64,000 nt of DNA from Cephalopachus bancanus (GCA_027257055.1 JAPVLO010000056.1:1302001-1366000), one strand, 5' to 3'. Numbered from the stretch's first letter, positions 21,450 to 36,990 are shown. The notes: generated from the letters alone by a model not told the origin. A program made the numbers and translations.

Positions 21450-23215
21450 ATTATTTAACACTTGGCAGACTTTACTTTCACAGCAAAGAAAAAGGCAAAT
21501 TCAGGACCTGTTCCCATAGGATGGTGGGCTAGTGGGGATTCTCCCAGGGCCTGGCAGTGCCCATTACCTTCCCTGGGTGTCAAGAGTCACTGTGCCCTGC
21601 AGTCAAGGAGTGGACAAGCAGAAGTAGACAGTGTGAGTGCACCCTAAGAGATGGGCAGGTAGTGTGGCTTTCTGCCTCCAGCACAACTCAAACATGTCCA
21701 CTCAAAGATGATAAACAACATATGATACCATTGGGCATCTTCAGACTTCTTTAACCCTAGAAATGGTGAGGCTTGCACAGGAATACCCCATACTAACAGC
21801 CACTCACATCTACAACCAGATTCTGCTGACTGAGGCAGACAGACCAGCCTCAATGTCAGGACCACCTCTCTAGGGTCACTCACTCCTTCCCAGGAGGGCT
21901 AGTCTCCCACACCTAGGACTGGCCTACTGTGGCTAGCAGCTAGAGAGGGAAAATGGAAGACTTAGCCAAGGGGCACGTTCCCACAAGGATGGCAGATGGG
22001 TAGGCACTTGGCTTCCAGCAAGACAGTTTCAGGCCCCCCACATAGCCTGAATTCAAGCAAAGGGACAGCCCGTGATCTGTCGGTGGCTCCTTCTGCAAAG
22101 TAATCTCTCCAACGAGCATCAACAAGTAATTCCAGTGCAATTCAGGGTGTGAGGGTCATGGGTGCCTGGCCTCCTGCAGAGCCCTGGCTCACAGGGGCTT
22201 TGGTTTAGACCAGGCTGAGGGGTCAGTGGCTGTTTCCTTCCCTAGATCCACTGGCTGTCCTGAGACATCTGGAAGGCATCAGGGACCCAGAAGTCTATCC
22301 TGCCGAAAAACTTTCAAAGAAAGAGAAACTTCGGGGTTAGAGAGTGCAGAATGCATTCTGAGTGGTCCCTCCTCTCCAACCTGATAGGGTGGGGTTATCA
22401 GGGTTCAGCCAGGGAAGCCCAGCAGCACACACCCCATTAGGAATGGGAATGGAGAGCCAAGGCTGCAGCTCTGCAAACCCCTTCTGCAATCTGGTACATA
22501 GAGCCCGCTGTGCTAGGAGAGGGTAGGGAGGGACTGTTGGGGAGGCCTGGGGGTCTAGGGGACATCAGCTTAACAGTGTGGTAGTCACGGCTTCAAGAGG
22601 CAGGTCCTAAGGAAGCTGTGGTAGTGACAGAGTGCAGGCCTGCTGACCTGGCTGGCAGCCCATGCCTCCTCTTTTTCACCCTCTCCAGAACCTGGGAACC
22701 AGGAGGAGCAGTGTGACAGGCAGGGCCTCTGGCAGCGCCTTCAGAGTCCCTGAGAACTGGTGGTCAGAAATGCAAAGAGCAGGGCCTGCTCCCATTCAGG
22801 AGCACACACTGTGGTGCCCAGCCAGCTGCTGTGAGGGACATGTGCTGTCCCCGTAATTAATGCCACCCTGGCGAAGTGGCGGACTGACCGTGACCTTGCC
22901 CTTCTTTGCCTCCAGGGATAGATGAGCTCTGAGAAAAACAACTGGCCATACAGGGAGTCCCAGGAGGGTTTGGGGCGGCAGCATATCTGGGGGTGGTAAG
23001 TGCATACCAGCTGTGGTGGGGCTGTAGAGTGTAGAGCCATAGGGTTGTCAGGCCAGGTGCCACAGGATGTGCTGGATGACAGAGGGCGGGAGATGATGTA
23101 GCTGACCCATAGGTGGATGTGGTAGAGGAAAAGCCTCATCACACCTGTTTCAGGTCTGGGTCCTTCCGGTGGGGGTGCCTTTCAGCCATGGCAGCAGACG
23201 TAGGAGTTCATCTGC
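21450..23215 (-). pseudogene. GC-rich mRNA-like island, parent not recognised
   Basis: About 1.77 kb is clearly richer in GC than its surroundings and free of recognisable repeats. On the minus strand it opens with an ATG in a fair Kozak context (tgctgccatggctg near 23192) giving MAERHPHRKDPDLKQV, then a stop. A second frame begins MMRLFLYHIHLWVSYIISR (133 codons, 22741-23142). Downstream the sequence looks like a long 3' UTR. The layout fits a frameshifted processed pseudogene in which the 5' end lies at the right. No protein family was recognised and no TSD or clear tail was found, so a non-genic GC island remains possible. Confidence 0.35.
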
Positions 23216-23910
23216 CAGGCGGTAATAAGTTTATCTCATATTTTCCTTCTTATAACTATTATTTTTCTCTGTGGTAATTTTTTTTTGGTGTGAGTAATAC
23301 ATAGTAGCTTTAAAATTGCAAAAATACAAACAGGTAGAGTACCTGAGAAATCCAGTTGATTCCGTCCTGAGGATAGGGACAGAGCTGAAAAGTAAGGCAA
23401 GCCCTGCTCTCATCTCTCCTTGGTGCTCTGGTCTCAGTCATTTTGTCTTCCTGCCAAAGCTTCTTCAAACTTGTACTACTTTATCTAATCCTTCCATGGG
23501 TATCTTAATTGAGAGTGCCTTTTGTCTCCTCTAGGGAAATTCATCTAAATATTTCTTTAGACTTCTCAGTCATTTTCTCAGGCCAAAAGTAACCCCATTT
23601 TAGAACAGGAAAACCATTTTCCCACTCACCATAATGATAGTCATTATTGATGCCTGTTATGTTTCATCACTGGTCTGAGATTTCCTTCCTCGAATTCATG
23701 GCACTTTGTATCTCAGTGATTTTTTTACAGCATGCTTAGGCTTAAGGAAATACCTAATAACTCTGTTTATTAAGTAGTTAGGTCAAAACAATGTACATAA
23801 ATTATTTATATCTTAACAACCTAGTAAACATTTGAAAACATAATGTACATAAGTTAAAAATATATTTATATTCTTAAGTAATCATACTTTTACTGTATTT
23901 GCTATCTCTA
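23216..23910. other. Unassigned intergenic DNA
   Basis: AT-rich sequence with a T-run at 23279-23285. No repeat or gene was recognised. Confidence 0.4.
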
Positions 23911-24392
23911 TGTATTAGTCAGGATTCTCCAAAGAAACATAACCAATAGAATATACTATATGCATATACATATGTATGAAATGGCTTGCACAATTATGGA
24001 GGCTGACAAGGTTCAAGATCTGCAGTCAGTAAGTTACAAACCAGGAGAGCCGATACTGTGGTTCCAGTCCAAGTCCATGGACTAGGTGAGCCAGTGATGT
24101 AAGTTCGAGCTCAAGTCCAAGTCCTAAGGCAGGAGAAGACCAATATCCCAGCTCAAATAGTCAGGAAGAGAGAGCTGATTCTCCTTGCTCATTCTTTTAT
24201 TCTATCCAGGCCTTCAACAGATTGGATGGGGCCCACCCACATTAGGCAGACCAATTTGCTTTATTCTGTCTACCAATTCAAATGTCAATTTCATTCAAAA
24301 ACACCCTCACAGACAGACCCAGAATAATATTTAATCAAATATTTGAGTATCCAATGGTCCAGTCAAGTTGACTCATAAAATTAACCATCACA
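23911..24392 (-). mobile_element. ERVL-type (MLT2-like) solo LTR
   Basis: Read in reverse it starts tgtgatggttaattttatg and ends gactaataca, with TG...CA limits. Inside are 'cacccacattaggcagacc', 'caggccttcaacagattgg', and 'ggaggctgacaaggttcaagatctgcag'. These are hallmarks of a common mammalian ERVL-class LTR. The exact subfamily is uncertain. Confidence 0.7.
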
Positions 24393-24401
24393 GGCTGTGA
24401 T

Positions 24402-24614
24402 GTTAATAAAATGTCACAGACTGGGTGGCTTGAACAGCAAAAAATTATTTTCTCACAGTTATGGAGACTGGAAGTCCATAGTTAAGGTGTTTGACAGGTT
24501 TGATTTCTTTTGAGGCCTCTCTCCTTGGCTTACAGATGCCTGCCTTCTTACTGTATTCCCACATGGTCCTTCCTCTGTGCGTGTGTATCATTGATGGCTC
24601 TTTGAGTGTCCAAA
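24402..24614 (-). mobile_element. MLT1 LTR, left part
   Basis: The plus strand reads as reverse MLT1: 'gtcacagactgggtggcttgaacagc', 'tctcacagttatggagactgg', 'cttaaggtgtttgacagg'-like sequence, 'cacatggtccttcctctgtgcgtg'. It stops at ttgagtgtccaaa, where an L1 begins. Confidence 0.8.
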
Positions 24615-25220
24615 TAAACTAGTGCAACCTCTGTGGAAAGCAGTGTGGCGATTCTTAAAAGCTCTAAATACCAACCTCCCATATGACCCCGCAATCCCCC
24701 TACTGGGAATATATCTTGAAGAACACAAATCACTCTATAAAAAAGATACCTGCACACACATGTTTATCGCAGCATTGTTCACAATAGCAAGAACCTGGAA
24801 ACAGCCATGCTGTCCGTCAAAAGAGGACTGGATTAAAAAAATGTGGTACATATACACGATGGAATACTACGCAGCCATAAAAAAGAACAAAATCATGAAT
24901 TTCGCAGCAACCTGGATGGAACTAGAGTCTATAATACTGAGTGACCTCTCACAGAAACAAAGATCCGAGTATCACATGTTCTCACTCATATAATGGACCT
25001 TAAACATCCAATGCAATACTATACGAAAATGACTGACCATACTGGGAAACTATGGTGGGGGGAGGGAGATGGGATTAACAGTAGCAAATACCTGTCTGGG
25101 TACGGGGAAACATCCTATATCAACAGGGTGCCTGAATGAAACGCAATTGTATACCTAACCCTTAATTGTACCCCACAACTTCACAATAAAAAAAATAATA
25201 ATAAAAAAAGAAAAAAAAAA
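24613..25220 (+). mobile_element. L1 3' end inserted in MLT1
   Basis: It begins at 'taaactagtgcaacctctgtgg' near the ORF2 C-terminus, encodes a 123-codon open tail of ORF2 and ends 'cttaattgtaccccacaacttcac' with an A-rich tail containing ataataata. The MLT1 sequences on either side do not form a TSD. Roughly 20 bp of expected MLT1 sequence is missing at the junction. Confidence 0.9.
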
Positions 25221-25382
25221 GATAGCAATCAGATCATATTAGGGCCTACCTAATAGCCTCATTTTAACTTAATCATCTCTTTAAAGGCTGTATCTCCAAA
25301 TACAGTCACATTCTGAGGTTCTGGGGGTTAGGTTTTCAACATATGGATTTGAGGGAGAGGGGGACACAAATCAGTCAATAAC
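25221..25382 (-). mobile_element. MLT1 LTR, right part
   Basis: MLT1 resumes with 'cagatcatattagggcctacc', 'ctcattttaacttaatcatctctttaaag', 'caaatacagtcacattctgagg', 'gggggttaggttttcaacatatg' and ends near 'caaatcagtcaataac'. Confidence 0.8.
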
Positions 25383-25499
25383 GTATCAAAGTGTTTGTGC
25401 ACCTATTTGACATTGTACATTTTCTCAGACCTTGGAATTATATGTATCACTGCCAGCCCCACACTGAATTTTGTACAATACAAGCTTGACATCACAGTA

Positions 25500-25725
25500 A
25501 CTGTTAAAGCCCTTTTTTAAAAAAATGACATTATAAAAAAAAATGCAGTGTGACCTAATATTGAATAGAGTGTGAACTACCACAAGCTAGTACTCTGTGT
25601 GGGATTCAATAAGTGTCAAGCATCACTATGTTTTCCTTGAAAATTTAAGATATCCTGAGGTGCCCCTGTGACTTTGCTGTGGTGCCCCAGAGCACCTTAC
25701 CACACAGTCTGAGAACTACAGTGAT
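25500..25725. mobile_element. Possible hAT DNA transposon fragment
   Basis: The stretch ends acacagtctgagaactacagtg, which resembles a hAT (Charlie/MER-type) terminal inverted repeat. It contains 'tgctgtggtgccccagagcacc', a phrase seen in that group. The left end and TSD were not found. Confidence 0.4.
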
Positions 25726-25765
25726 AGGTGACTTACATATTTATCACATTTGGTCTTCCAAATAA

Positions 25766-26088
25766 CTCCCAGCTTATTTTTATTTTTATTTTTTTTGAGT
25801 TGGAGTCTCACTCTGCTGCCCGGACTGGAGTGTAGTGGCACGCTCCCAGCCACCACAGCCTCAACCTGCTGGGCTCCGGCGATCCTTCCACCTCAGCCTT
25901 CCAAGTAGCCGGAACTACAGGTGCACGCTACCATGCCTGGCTAGTTTTTGATTTATTGTAGAGATGAGGTCTTGCCAAGTTGCCCAGGCAGGTCTCAAAC
26001 CCGTGGGCTCAGGCAATCCACTTGCCTCAGCCTCCCAAAGTGCTGGAATTGCAGGCTGAGCCACAGAGCCCGGCCCTCCCAGCTTATT
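25766..26088 (-). repeat. Alu, intermediate type, 13-bp TSD
   Basis: ctcccagcttatt occurs at 25766-25778 and 26076-26088 around a full-length body. It keeps the older caacttggcaagac segment and an incomplete right-arm hairpin (gtggctgggagcgtgccac in sense). Confidence 0.92.
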
Positions 26089-26094
26089 ATTGTT

Positions 26095-26225
26095 CATTCA
26101 ACTATTTATGAGAAGAGAAAACTGAGACTAAGACTGGGTATGTAATTTCACTAAGGTGACACAGTTGTTGAGTAGTAGAATTGGGTCTCTCTGCCTCTAA
26201 AGCTCAGTTTTCCCACTCTACTACT
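26095..26225 (-). repeat. MIR SINE fragment
   Basis: 'gagaagagaaaactgagactaag', 'ctaaggtgacacagttg', and 'agtagaattgggtctctctg' follow reverse MIR. Confidence 0.55.
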
Positions 26226-30045
<3,820 letters not shown>

Positions 30046-30220
30046 TTAGCCTGGTTTTTGTTGTTGTTGTTGTTGCTTTCTTATGTGTAGGTCTCCCACA
30101 GTTGTGAGCTCCTTGGTAGCTCCTAAGATTGATGCCTTATTGCTATTGTTCCCAGTGTCTAATTCAGCGTGTGGTGGGCATTCATGCAATGTTTGTGGAA
30201 TGAATGCTTTTCTCAGTGAG
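30046..30220 (+). repeat. L2 LINE 3' end with (GTT)n
   Basis: 'gttgtgagctccttggtagc', 'cagtgtctaattcagcgtgtgg', and 'tgtttgtggaatgaatgc' follow the L2 terminus. A short (gtt)n run occupies 30059-30074. Confidence 0.55.
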
Positions 30221-30514
30221 ATCACACCCATGCCCTCATATAGGCTTTACTGAAGGACAGCACTGGGTTAGTAAGAAGAACGTTGGCTTTCAGAGTGGGT
30301 GGAGCTAGCTTAAAGAGTCCTAAATCAACCATTTAACCTACTGAAAGATATTTATCCTCTAAGACTCTTAACATCCTCATTTGCAAAATAAGACTAGCCA
30401 TTAAATATATGATGTTTATTATCTATAAAGTATGTTCATATCTATATATATTAATTATAGTTAATGTTCATTTTCCTAATTATATGCAGAGGTACTCTGG
30501 GCAAAACAGACGTA

Positions 30515-30770
30515 ACAATTAAGAGCCAAGGCTTTGTAGTCAAGTTTTCTGGATTGAAACCCAGATTCAAATTCACTAGCTGTGTTTCCTTGGGGAACTT
30601 ACTCACAACTCCTGTGCTTCAAGTTTCTCTTCTATGAAATAGGGATATAATACTGCACCCATTTCATAGATTGTAGTGAGAGTCAAATTATGTATTGCAT
30701 GTGATGCACATAGAACACTGTTGGCACATGGTGCACTGAAAATGTAGCTGTTATTATTATTATTTCTGCA
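30515..30770 (+). repeat. MIR SINE
   Basis: 'gccaaggctttgtagtcaag', 'cactagctgtgtttccttggggaac', 'atgaaatagggatataatac', and 'ttgtagtgagagtcaaattatg' match MIR order. It ends in (att)n. Confidence 0.75.
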
Positions 30771-31184
30771 TCTCCCCCTTCCTTTATAGTGCACATGGAA
30801 GTTTTCATGTATTATGTAGCCCAGCATGTAACAGTTCAACCCAAAACTCTCCCTCTCCTTATTCTAACTATATTTTCCTAATTATACGGTATGGACCCAT
30901 GTCATCTTCTTTATTAGCTTGCTGAGCTCCACAACTAAATTTCCAATTTCTCTAGTACTGCAGCGTTTTTCAAAATTACTCAGTCCTGATGTTGACCCTG
31001 AAACCTAACCCCTCTATGATAAGGTCAGTCTCCCCCACCTTTCCAGTCACTGGTTAAATACTTCAAAATCATTCCCACCTCTTCCTTCTCCCTAACCATT
31101 TTTTTAAAATCTCAGAAGCTTAGTGTTTCTCTGCCGTGATTTCCAAATCCATCCCTTCCATTCTATTCCCGCAATTGAGGCCCT

Positions 31185-31445
31185 GTTCAGATTCATGTCA
31201 GGTTTGGCCTGAACGACTGCATGAGTTTCCTAACTAAGCTTCCAGCTTGCAGTTCCTCCTCCCCTTCGCCATTTCATCCTTCTTGCCACGGCCAGCCCAA
31301 TCTTTCCAAAGCACTGCTCAAATGTTACAGCTCCCCACCTCAACACTGTTCATTAGGGCTCCAGATTGTTGCCAATGTTAGGGTGAAACTCTTGAAGTTG
31401 ACATCCATCGCTCCCTTCATCTGTACCCCTCGATCTCTCTAAGTC
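31185..31445 (+). repeat. L2 LINE fragment
   Basis: 'gactgcatgagtttcctaactaagcttcc', 'aatctttccaaagcactgctc', and 'gggtgaaactcttgaagttgac' follow the L2 ORF2 3' region. Confidence 0.55.
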
Positions 31446-31929
31446 TAACTTACATTAAAGGATTCAAGGAAAAGTTCTAATATTTACTTTAGAGGTTATT
31501 TAAACTAGGGATGATGCTACACACATCTACATTTAAATATCACTTCATCCTATCTGTTCCATGCTGATTTCCATATATTCACACAGCTCACGGCTTTCTA
31601 TAAATGTGGGAACTGCTGTGAGCCACCTTCCTTTCAGCATAGATGTGATACTGGACTTCACTCCTCATTACCCTTTGTGGATCTCTTCTTGGCTGGTTGT
31701 CACTTTTACTTGTCATATCTGCCTTTAGATCCTGCCATTATTTCCTTATCATGACCCATTGGATCAGTGACAGAATGATCTGGCATTTTCTTAAGATACT
31801 CCTTTTATGAACTGCTTTGAGACCCCAAACATAAAAATCACTGGCAAGAGGTGCCTCTTCAAAGCTTCTGGGACATTGCTAAAGCCAGACGTATTTTCAG
31901 ATTTCTACAGAAGCAACGTGGGTTGTGCA

Positions 31930-32052
31930 TTATTATCCTGTTCCTTCCAATGAGGAAACTAAGGCTTGGGATGGTTAATTATCTTGTTCAAAGTCACAGA
32001 ACTAGTAAGTGGCAGATCTAGAATGTAACCCAAGTGCTTTGAGATCAAATCA
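31930..32052 (-). repeat. MIR SINE fragment
   Basis: 'caatgaggaaactaaggcttggg', 'aaagtcacagaactagtaagtggcag' match reverse MIR closely. It is cut by the Alu insertion at 32053. Confidence 0.75.
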
Positions 32053-32382
32053 TGTGTTATTCTCTCTCTCACTCTCTCTCTCTCTCTCTCTTTGAGTTGG
32101 AATCTCACCCTGTCACCTAGGCTGGAATGTAGGGGCATGCTCACGGCCACCGCAGCCTGGACTTGCTGGGCTCAGACGATCCTCCTGCCTTAACTGTCCA
32201 AGTAGCTGGAACTACCGGCGTACACTACCATGCCTGGCTAATTTTTTTTATTTATTGTAGAGACGAGGTTTCACCAAGTTGCTCAGGCTGGTCTCAAATC
32301 CCCGGACTCGGCAATTCTCTCACCTCAGTCTCCCAGAGTGCTGGGATTACCGGCTGAGCCACCACGCCCAACCTGTGTTATT
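32053..32382 (-). repeat. Alu, intermediate type, 9-bp TSD, (AG)n tail
   Basis: tgtgttatt occurs at 32053-32061 and 32374-32382. The tail, read in sense, has turned into (ag)n, visible as tctctctc at 32062-32091. The body keeps the older caacttggtgaaac segment. Confidence 0.9.
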
Positions 32383-32589
32383 TTTCTAAATACGTACTTC
32401 TTGCTCATGTAGTGAACTAGGTTACTTTCTTCTATGCAATCATATACTTCAGTACGAAAAAAGTCTTCTTAGATGTGGTGGTAAAAAGATATTTTCGGTA
32501 CCACTCTCTTCATTCCTAAATCCTCCAGGATGATATAACTCTCTAACCTCTCAGAACAGAGAAGAAATAGTCTTCCTGAGCTATGAAGG

Positions 32590-32790
32590 CATGACTTATG
32601 GAAAGTGAAAAGGCTTATAAACCAGACCAGATACATCACAGTGCACTAGGTTGATGGCCTTGAGCAATCTATTAACTCTCCGGAGGCATTTTCTTCTGTA
32701 GAAAATGGGACAAATATGTCTTATTTAACTGGGTTGTAAAGAATAAAAAACATTTTTTAAACACCTAGGCAAATCGACAAATGTTAACTC
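32590..32790 (+). repeat. MIR SINE
   Basis: 'gatggccttgagcaatctattaac', 'cattttcttctgtagaaaatggg', and 'actgggttgtaaagaataaa' fit MIR order. Confidence 0.6.
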
Positions 32791-33417
32791 ACTATCTCTT
32801 CCATTTCCCAAATGACTATCTCCTTCTGCTGCCAATTATGAATGTATTTTAAAGAAAAAAATTGCTTTGGCCATGTAATTCTAAATCTTTCCATTTTAGT
32901 CTCTCAGAGAAATTCTGCTTTGTTTGGGGTTGACGCCTTTATATAAAATGACATCTATTGGAATGAGTTGTGATCAAATCAAAGACCAATCTAATTCCTT
33001 TTTGTAGATTCATTATTTAGGGAAGGGAAGAATCCACTAGCTGCCAAAACCTTGAGTGGAAGCATAATTTCAAAAACTAAACTGTCTTACCACATAAAGA
33101 GCAATACAATTCTAACCTCAGAGTTATTCACCCTCAGAGGAGAGAAATGAAATAGAAACATGAGTTATATAAGTGAAGAGGCCCAAGTCAGTTTACGGTA
33201 TTTTCCAGGAATTTCTTTATAGTGATCATGGAAAAAATATTGAGCTGCTATTTTGACCTTAACAGTGTGTGTGGCAGAGCATCTCACAAAGTTTTTTGAT
33301 TGGTTTTTACTGTTACTTTATTGTAAAATCTGTGTTTTATCAATTTTTCATAATCAATTAGATTCAGAAGTGCCCTTTGATGCGATCTCAGGCAATATCC
33401 TACTCATGTAGACATCC
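32791..33417. other. Unassigned DNA left of the inverted repeat
   Basis: No gene or repeat was recognised. The arm of the inverted repeat begins abruptly at 33418. Confidence 0.4.
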
Positions 33418-33703
33418 CTGGTTGGTTGTCACACAGACTATTTCAGCTCTCTGCAAGCTCTAAAACTTTTTGGCTTACTGATTTTCAATGATTCCTTCCT
33501 CGATTATTACTCACTCAAACATTTGGAGACACCTCTACAGATATCTGGAGCTCTCTTTCTTTCTCTGTCTTTGAGTATGTGTACCTCTCTATTACTGTGT
33601 CTCCCAAATTCTAATCATACTTTATTTCCTCAAATCTGACCTATTTGAGTTTTCCCTACCTGCTCTGCAACTCTAGGCAGTAAGCTGGGCAATCATAGAA
33701 CTC
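33418..33703 (+). repeat. Inverted repeat, left arm (286 bp)
   Basis: This segment is the reverse complement of 34576-34861 with only two mismatches (near 33491 and 33657) and no gaps. Its sequence does not resemble a young repeat family. See the right arm. Confidence 0.97.
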
Positions 33704-34575
33704 CAGGGGCTTTCTATCCCCTGCTTAAGAGAAGAGAAAGAGTGGGAAGAGAGAGGGAAAAAAAAGACAATAAGTTCTTGTGAAACAGCCTACCACATCA
33801 GGTTATTACTAAGAGTAAATGAATTTACCGTGCTCTTTATTCATCTTGATGTAGTCTTTATTCATCTAGAGAAAATTGACTTTAAATTCAGTTCTAACAA
33901 CACTTTTCCTGGTTTCTTTTGTAAGTTCTTTTTTCTCTGATTTCTGTTAGGATTTCAATCTTGTACTTTCTTTTCTTCTGGTTCTTTACAAGCTATCCAT
34001 ATTTACTTCATCCTGACGGACTTCGGTTACCAACTCTCCATGGGTGGTTATTAAATCTCTATCGGTAGTCCACAACTCTCTTGAGTGCCAGAAGCCATAG
34101 AAGCAACCAATTTCTGAACCTCTCCCAGCATTAAATAGGACTTCAAGCATGGGTCCAAAACTGAGCTCATATTCATCCCAAAGTTATTTCTCCTCATGAC
34201 AATTAGTCAAATAAAAATATAAACCACAAGTGTTTACTTACAGTTTTTCATTCTAGCATACCTAAGTTCTGGCGTCAAACTGAAAATGTAATTCATTATT
34301 AAAGTAAATAAGGATTCTCAAAAAGTATCTACCACTAACAAACACTTAGAATTTGATTAGTGTACAAGCATCATTTTCCTTTTAAAAAAAAAAACTTTTC
34401 TGAAGTATAAGGTATGTACAAATGGCTTTTCTTTTCAAGACATAAAGGAAGAACAGGGAACAAATTTACTTTCCTCTGTTAAATAGTTTGAGCTCTGGAA
34501 AAAATATTTTAAAAACTACTTTTAGACATTGAATGACAAGCAGCAAAAGTCTGAGAGAAGGGAAACACACAAGAT
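33704..34575. other. Spacer of the inverted repeat (872 bp)
   Basis: This unique-looking sequence lies between the arms. It includes purine-rich aagagaagagaaagag near 33726 and an A-run at 34383-34394. No gene was recognised. Confidence 0.6.
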
Positions 34576-34861
34576 GAGTTCTATGATTGCCCAGCTTACT
34601 GCCTAGAGTTGCAGAGCAGGTGGGGAAAACTCAAATAGGTCAGATTTGAGGAAATAAAGTATGATTAGAATTTGGGAGACACAGTAATAGAGAGGTACAC
34701 ATACTCAAAGACAGAGAAAGAAAGAGAGCTCCAGATATCTGTAGAGGTGTCTCCAAATGTTTGAGTGAGTAATAATCGAGGAAGGAACCATTGAAAATCA
34801 GTAAGCCAAAAAGTTTTAGAGCTTGCAGAGAGCTGAAATAGTCTGTGTGACAACCAACCAG
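34576..34861 (-). repeat. Inverted repeat, right arm (286 bp)
   Basis: It runs from gagttctatgattgcc to gacaaccaaccag and mirrors the left arm at about 99% identity. It leads straight into old L1 5' sequence, so it may be part of that L1's 5' end. Confidence 0.97.
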
Positions 34862-36195
34862 AGTGGAAAGACATTGTCACAGAGCATCATGTCAAATTCT
34901 CAGAAACGAGTCACCATAGTCACAAGGCTAAAGTAGTTTCAGACATGAAACTACTCTGGATGCCTTGAAAAGGCTTAACGGCAAACACAAAAGGATTCAA
35001 TTGATTCCAAATAGCAATGTGCCAGAACAAAAGCCAGTGCTATATAAAGGAATATAACAAAACTCAGCATCTAACAATGTAAAATCACAGTGCCAGGCAT
35101 CCAGTACAAAGTTAACAGTCATTTAGAGAAGCAGGATAACATGATTATAATCAGGAGGGGGAAAAAAGTCAATAAAAACAGACCCTTAAATGAGAGAGAT
35201 GATGAAGCTATCAGACAAAAAAATATGTTTCGTCTATTCAAGAAGGCAGTAGAAACATAAATAGGATGAGAAGAAAAAAATTCAAGATATGAAAATAAGA
35301 TTCAAATGGAATTTTTAGAAATGAAAATGTATCTAAAATAGAAAATATGTAGATTAGCTCTTGAAGGAGAAAACACATCTTGAAGACATAACAATGGAAA
35401 TTGCCCAAAATGAAACACATAAAAGAAAAAGAAATGGACAGAGCATTAGAACAGAAAAAAAAGAAGAAAATATTCTTCAAAAGAAAGGATTAAAAAATGT
35501 AGGCCAACAAAGCAGTATGAAACTTATTTCTACTATATCTTTACTATAAGATGTGTTAAAAAATTATTTGAGCAGGATAAAAATATTACCAGAGGGATAT
35601 TCAGATCTATACAATGACTGACCCTGAATAAATAATATAGAAAAAATTGCTTCTCATTGTTAACCTCTTTAAATCAATTAACTTTATGAAACAAAAATAA
35701 CATTAAATTGTGGAATTTAGAATATAAGTGGAAGAAAAATGTGTGACAATACTAGAACAAAGTATAAGAGGGTGAAATTGAAGTGTACTATTGTAAGAAT
35801 CATACATAGTACATTAAGTGGCATAAGATAATTTGAAGGTGTAGTAGGTTAAAAAAGTAAATTGCAAACCCTAAAGAAACCAGTAAAAAGGTAAAGCAAA
35901 GAGATATAATTATGGAGTCAATAGTGGTGAAAATACTAAAAAAGTACTCAATCCAAAAGAAGGTGAAAAAGAGGATAAAAATAAATTTAAAAAATGGAAA
36001 GGACAAATAGAAAACAGATAGCAAGGTGACCATTTATACTCACTATATCAATAATTACGTTAAATTTATATGGTCTAAATACTCTAAAAGGGAGTGATTT
36101 TCAAATTGGATTTTAAAAAAACCTAATTCTACGCTTGCCTTTAAGAAATCTACTTTCAATATAAATACACATATGGTACATATACAAAATATACA
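34862..36195 (+). mobile_element. Old L1 (L1M-type), 5' region to ORF2 start
   Basis: Typical old-L1 phrases run in order: 'aactcagcatctaacaatgtaaaatcacag', 'aaaaacagacccttaaatgag', 'ttgaagacataacaatggaaattgcc', 'caataattacgttaaatttatatggtc' (the ITLN-NGL start of the ORF2 endonuclease), and 'aagaaatctactttcaatataaa'. All frames are broken. Confidence 0.75.
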
Positions 36196-36990
36196 TAGAA
36201 AATCACATCAGAAAGGCTGAGAGTGTTTCTGCAAGCATCTCAAAAGGAAAGTCAGAGGATCTCCTGTGCAGAAAGTGATAGATCATCAGTGTAGCTGTAA
36301 CAACAGGGATGAAACCTTTTATCATTAACCCTCTTACAAAAACCTTGCATAGGTGATGGCTGGCAACCTCTTTGAATGTGACTGTATGAAATATTGGATT
36401 TGTATTTCCCCTTTCACAGGAATGAAATGAGGGCATTGTGTTCATATCCATATTGCAGTATGGGAGCCAGATATGATGGAAGACACTAGAGGATCTTGGG
36501 TACAAGGGGTGGACTGTATCAGTGATCTGTTATACACTATGTCAGACCCCCTTTGCCTCATTTATCTCTTATTCCAGTAGGCACCGTTCTATGTTCTCTC
36601 AGATCGACTTATTGCTGATATAATCTGACAGAGCCTTACCTTAAACCTGCACCACATGCCTCTCCTTCCCTGAAACTTCCTTCTTAATCCTGAGGCAAGG
36701 AAAGTGCTGGGATCCCACAATATATAACCCAGAAGTGAGGCAAAGTTAATACCTCTTGGGGTAAAACTTTGACAAATGGTTGATAGAAGAAATGGACAAA
36801 TTCTTTTTCTTCTTTCTCCTTATCATAGATAATCTAGAAATATATTACATTGCTTCTCAACCATTCCTGTGATATAAGACAACTGGATGACTCAGTAATA
36901 CAGCTTTTGATTGTCTTTCTCTGCATTGCTCCCTACTGTGCAAAAACTATTCCATGGAATTGTACTCCCAACTAAATTACATAAAAACAT
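36196..36990. other. Unassigned island within the old L1
   Basis: It lies between two collinear L1 fragments and does not read as L1. It holds a 100-codon open frame on the minus strand (36203-36505) without recognised motifs. It may be an old LTR or another insertion. Confidence 0.35.

Noticed and set aside
35361..35549. Lys-rich 62-codon frame as a nuclear protein
   Set aside because: It is the 5' part of an old L1.
36203..36505. 100-codon minus-strand frame as a gene
   Set aside because: No recognised motif, and it lies in an island between old L1 fragments. Kept only as unassigned DNA.
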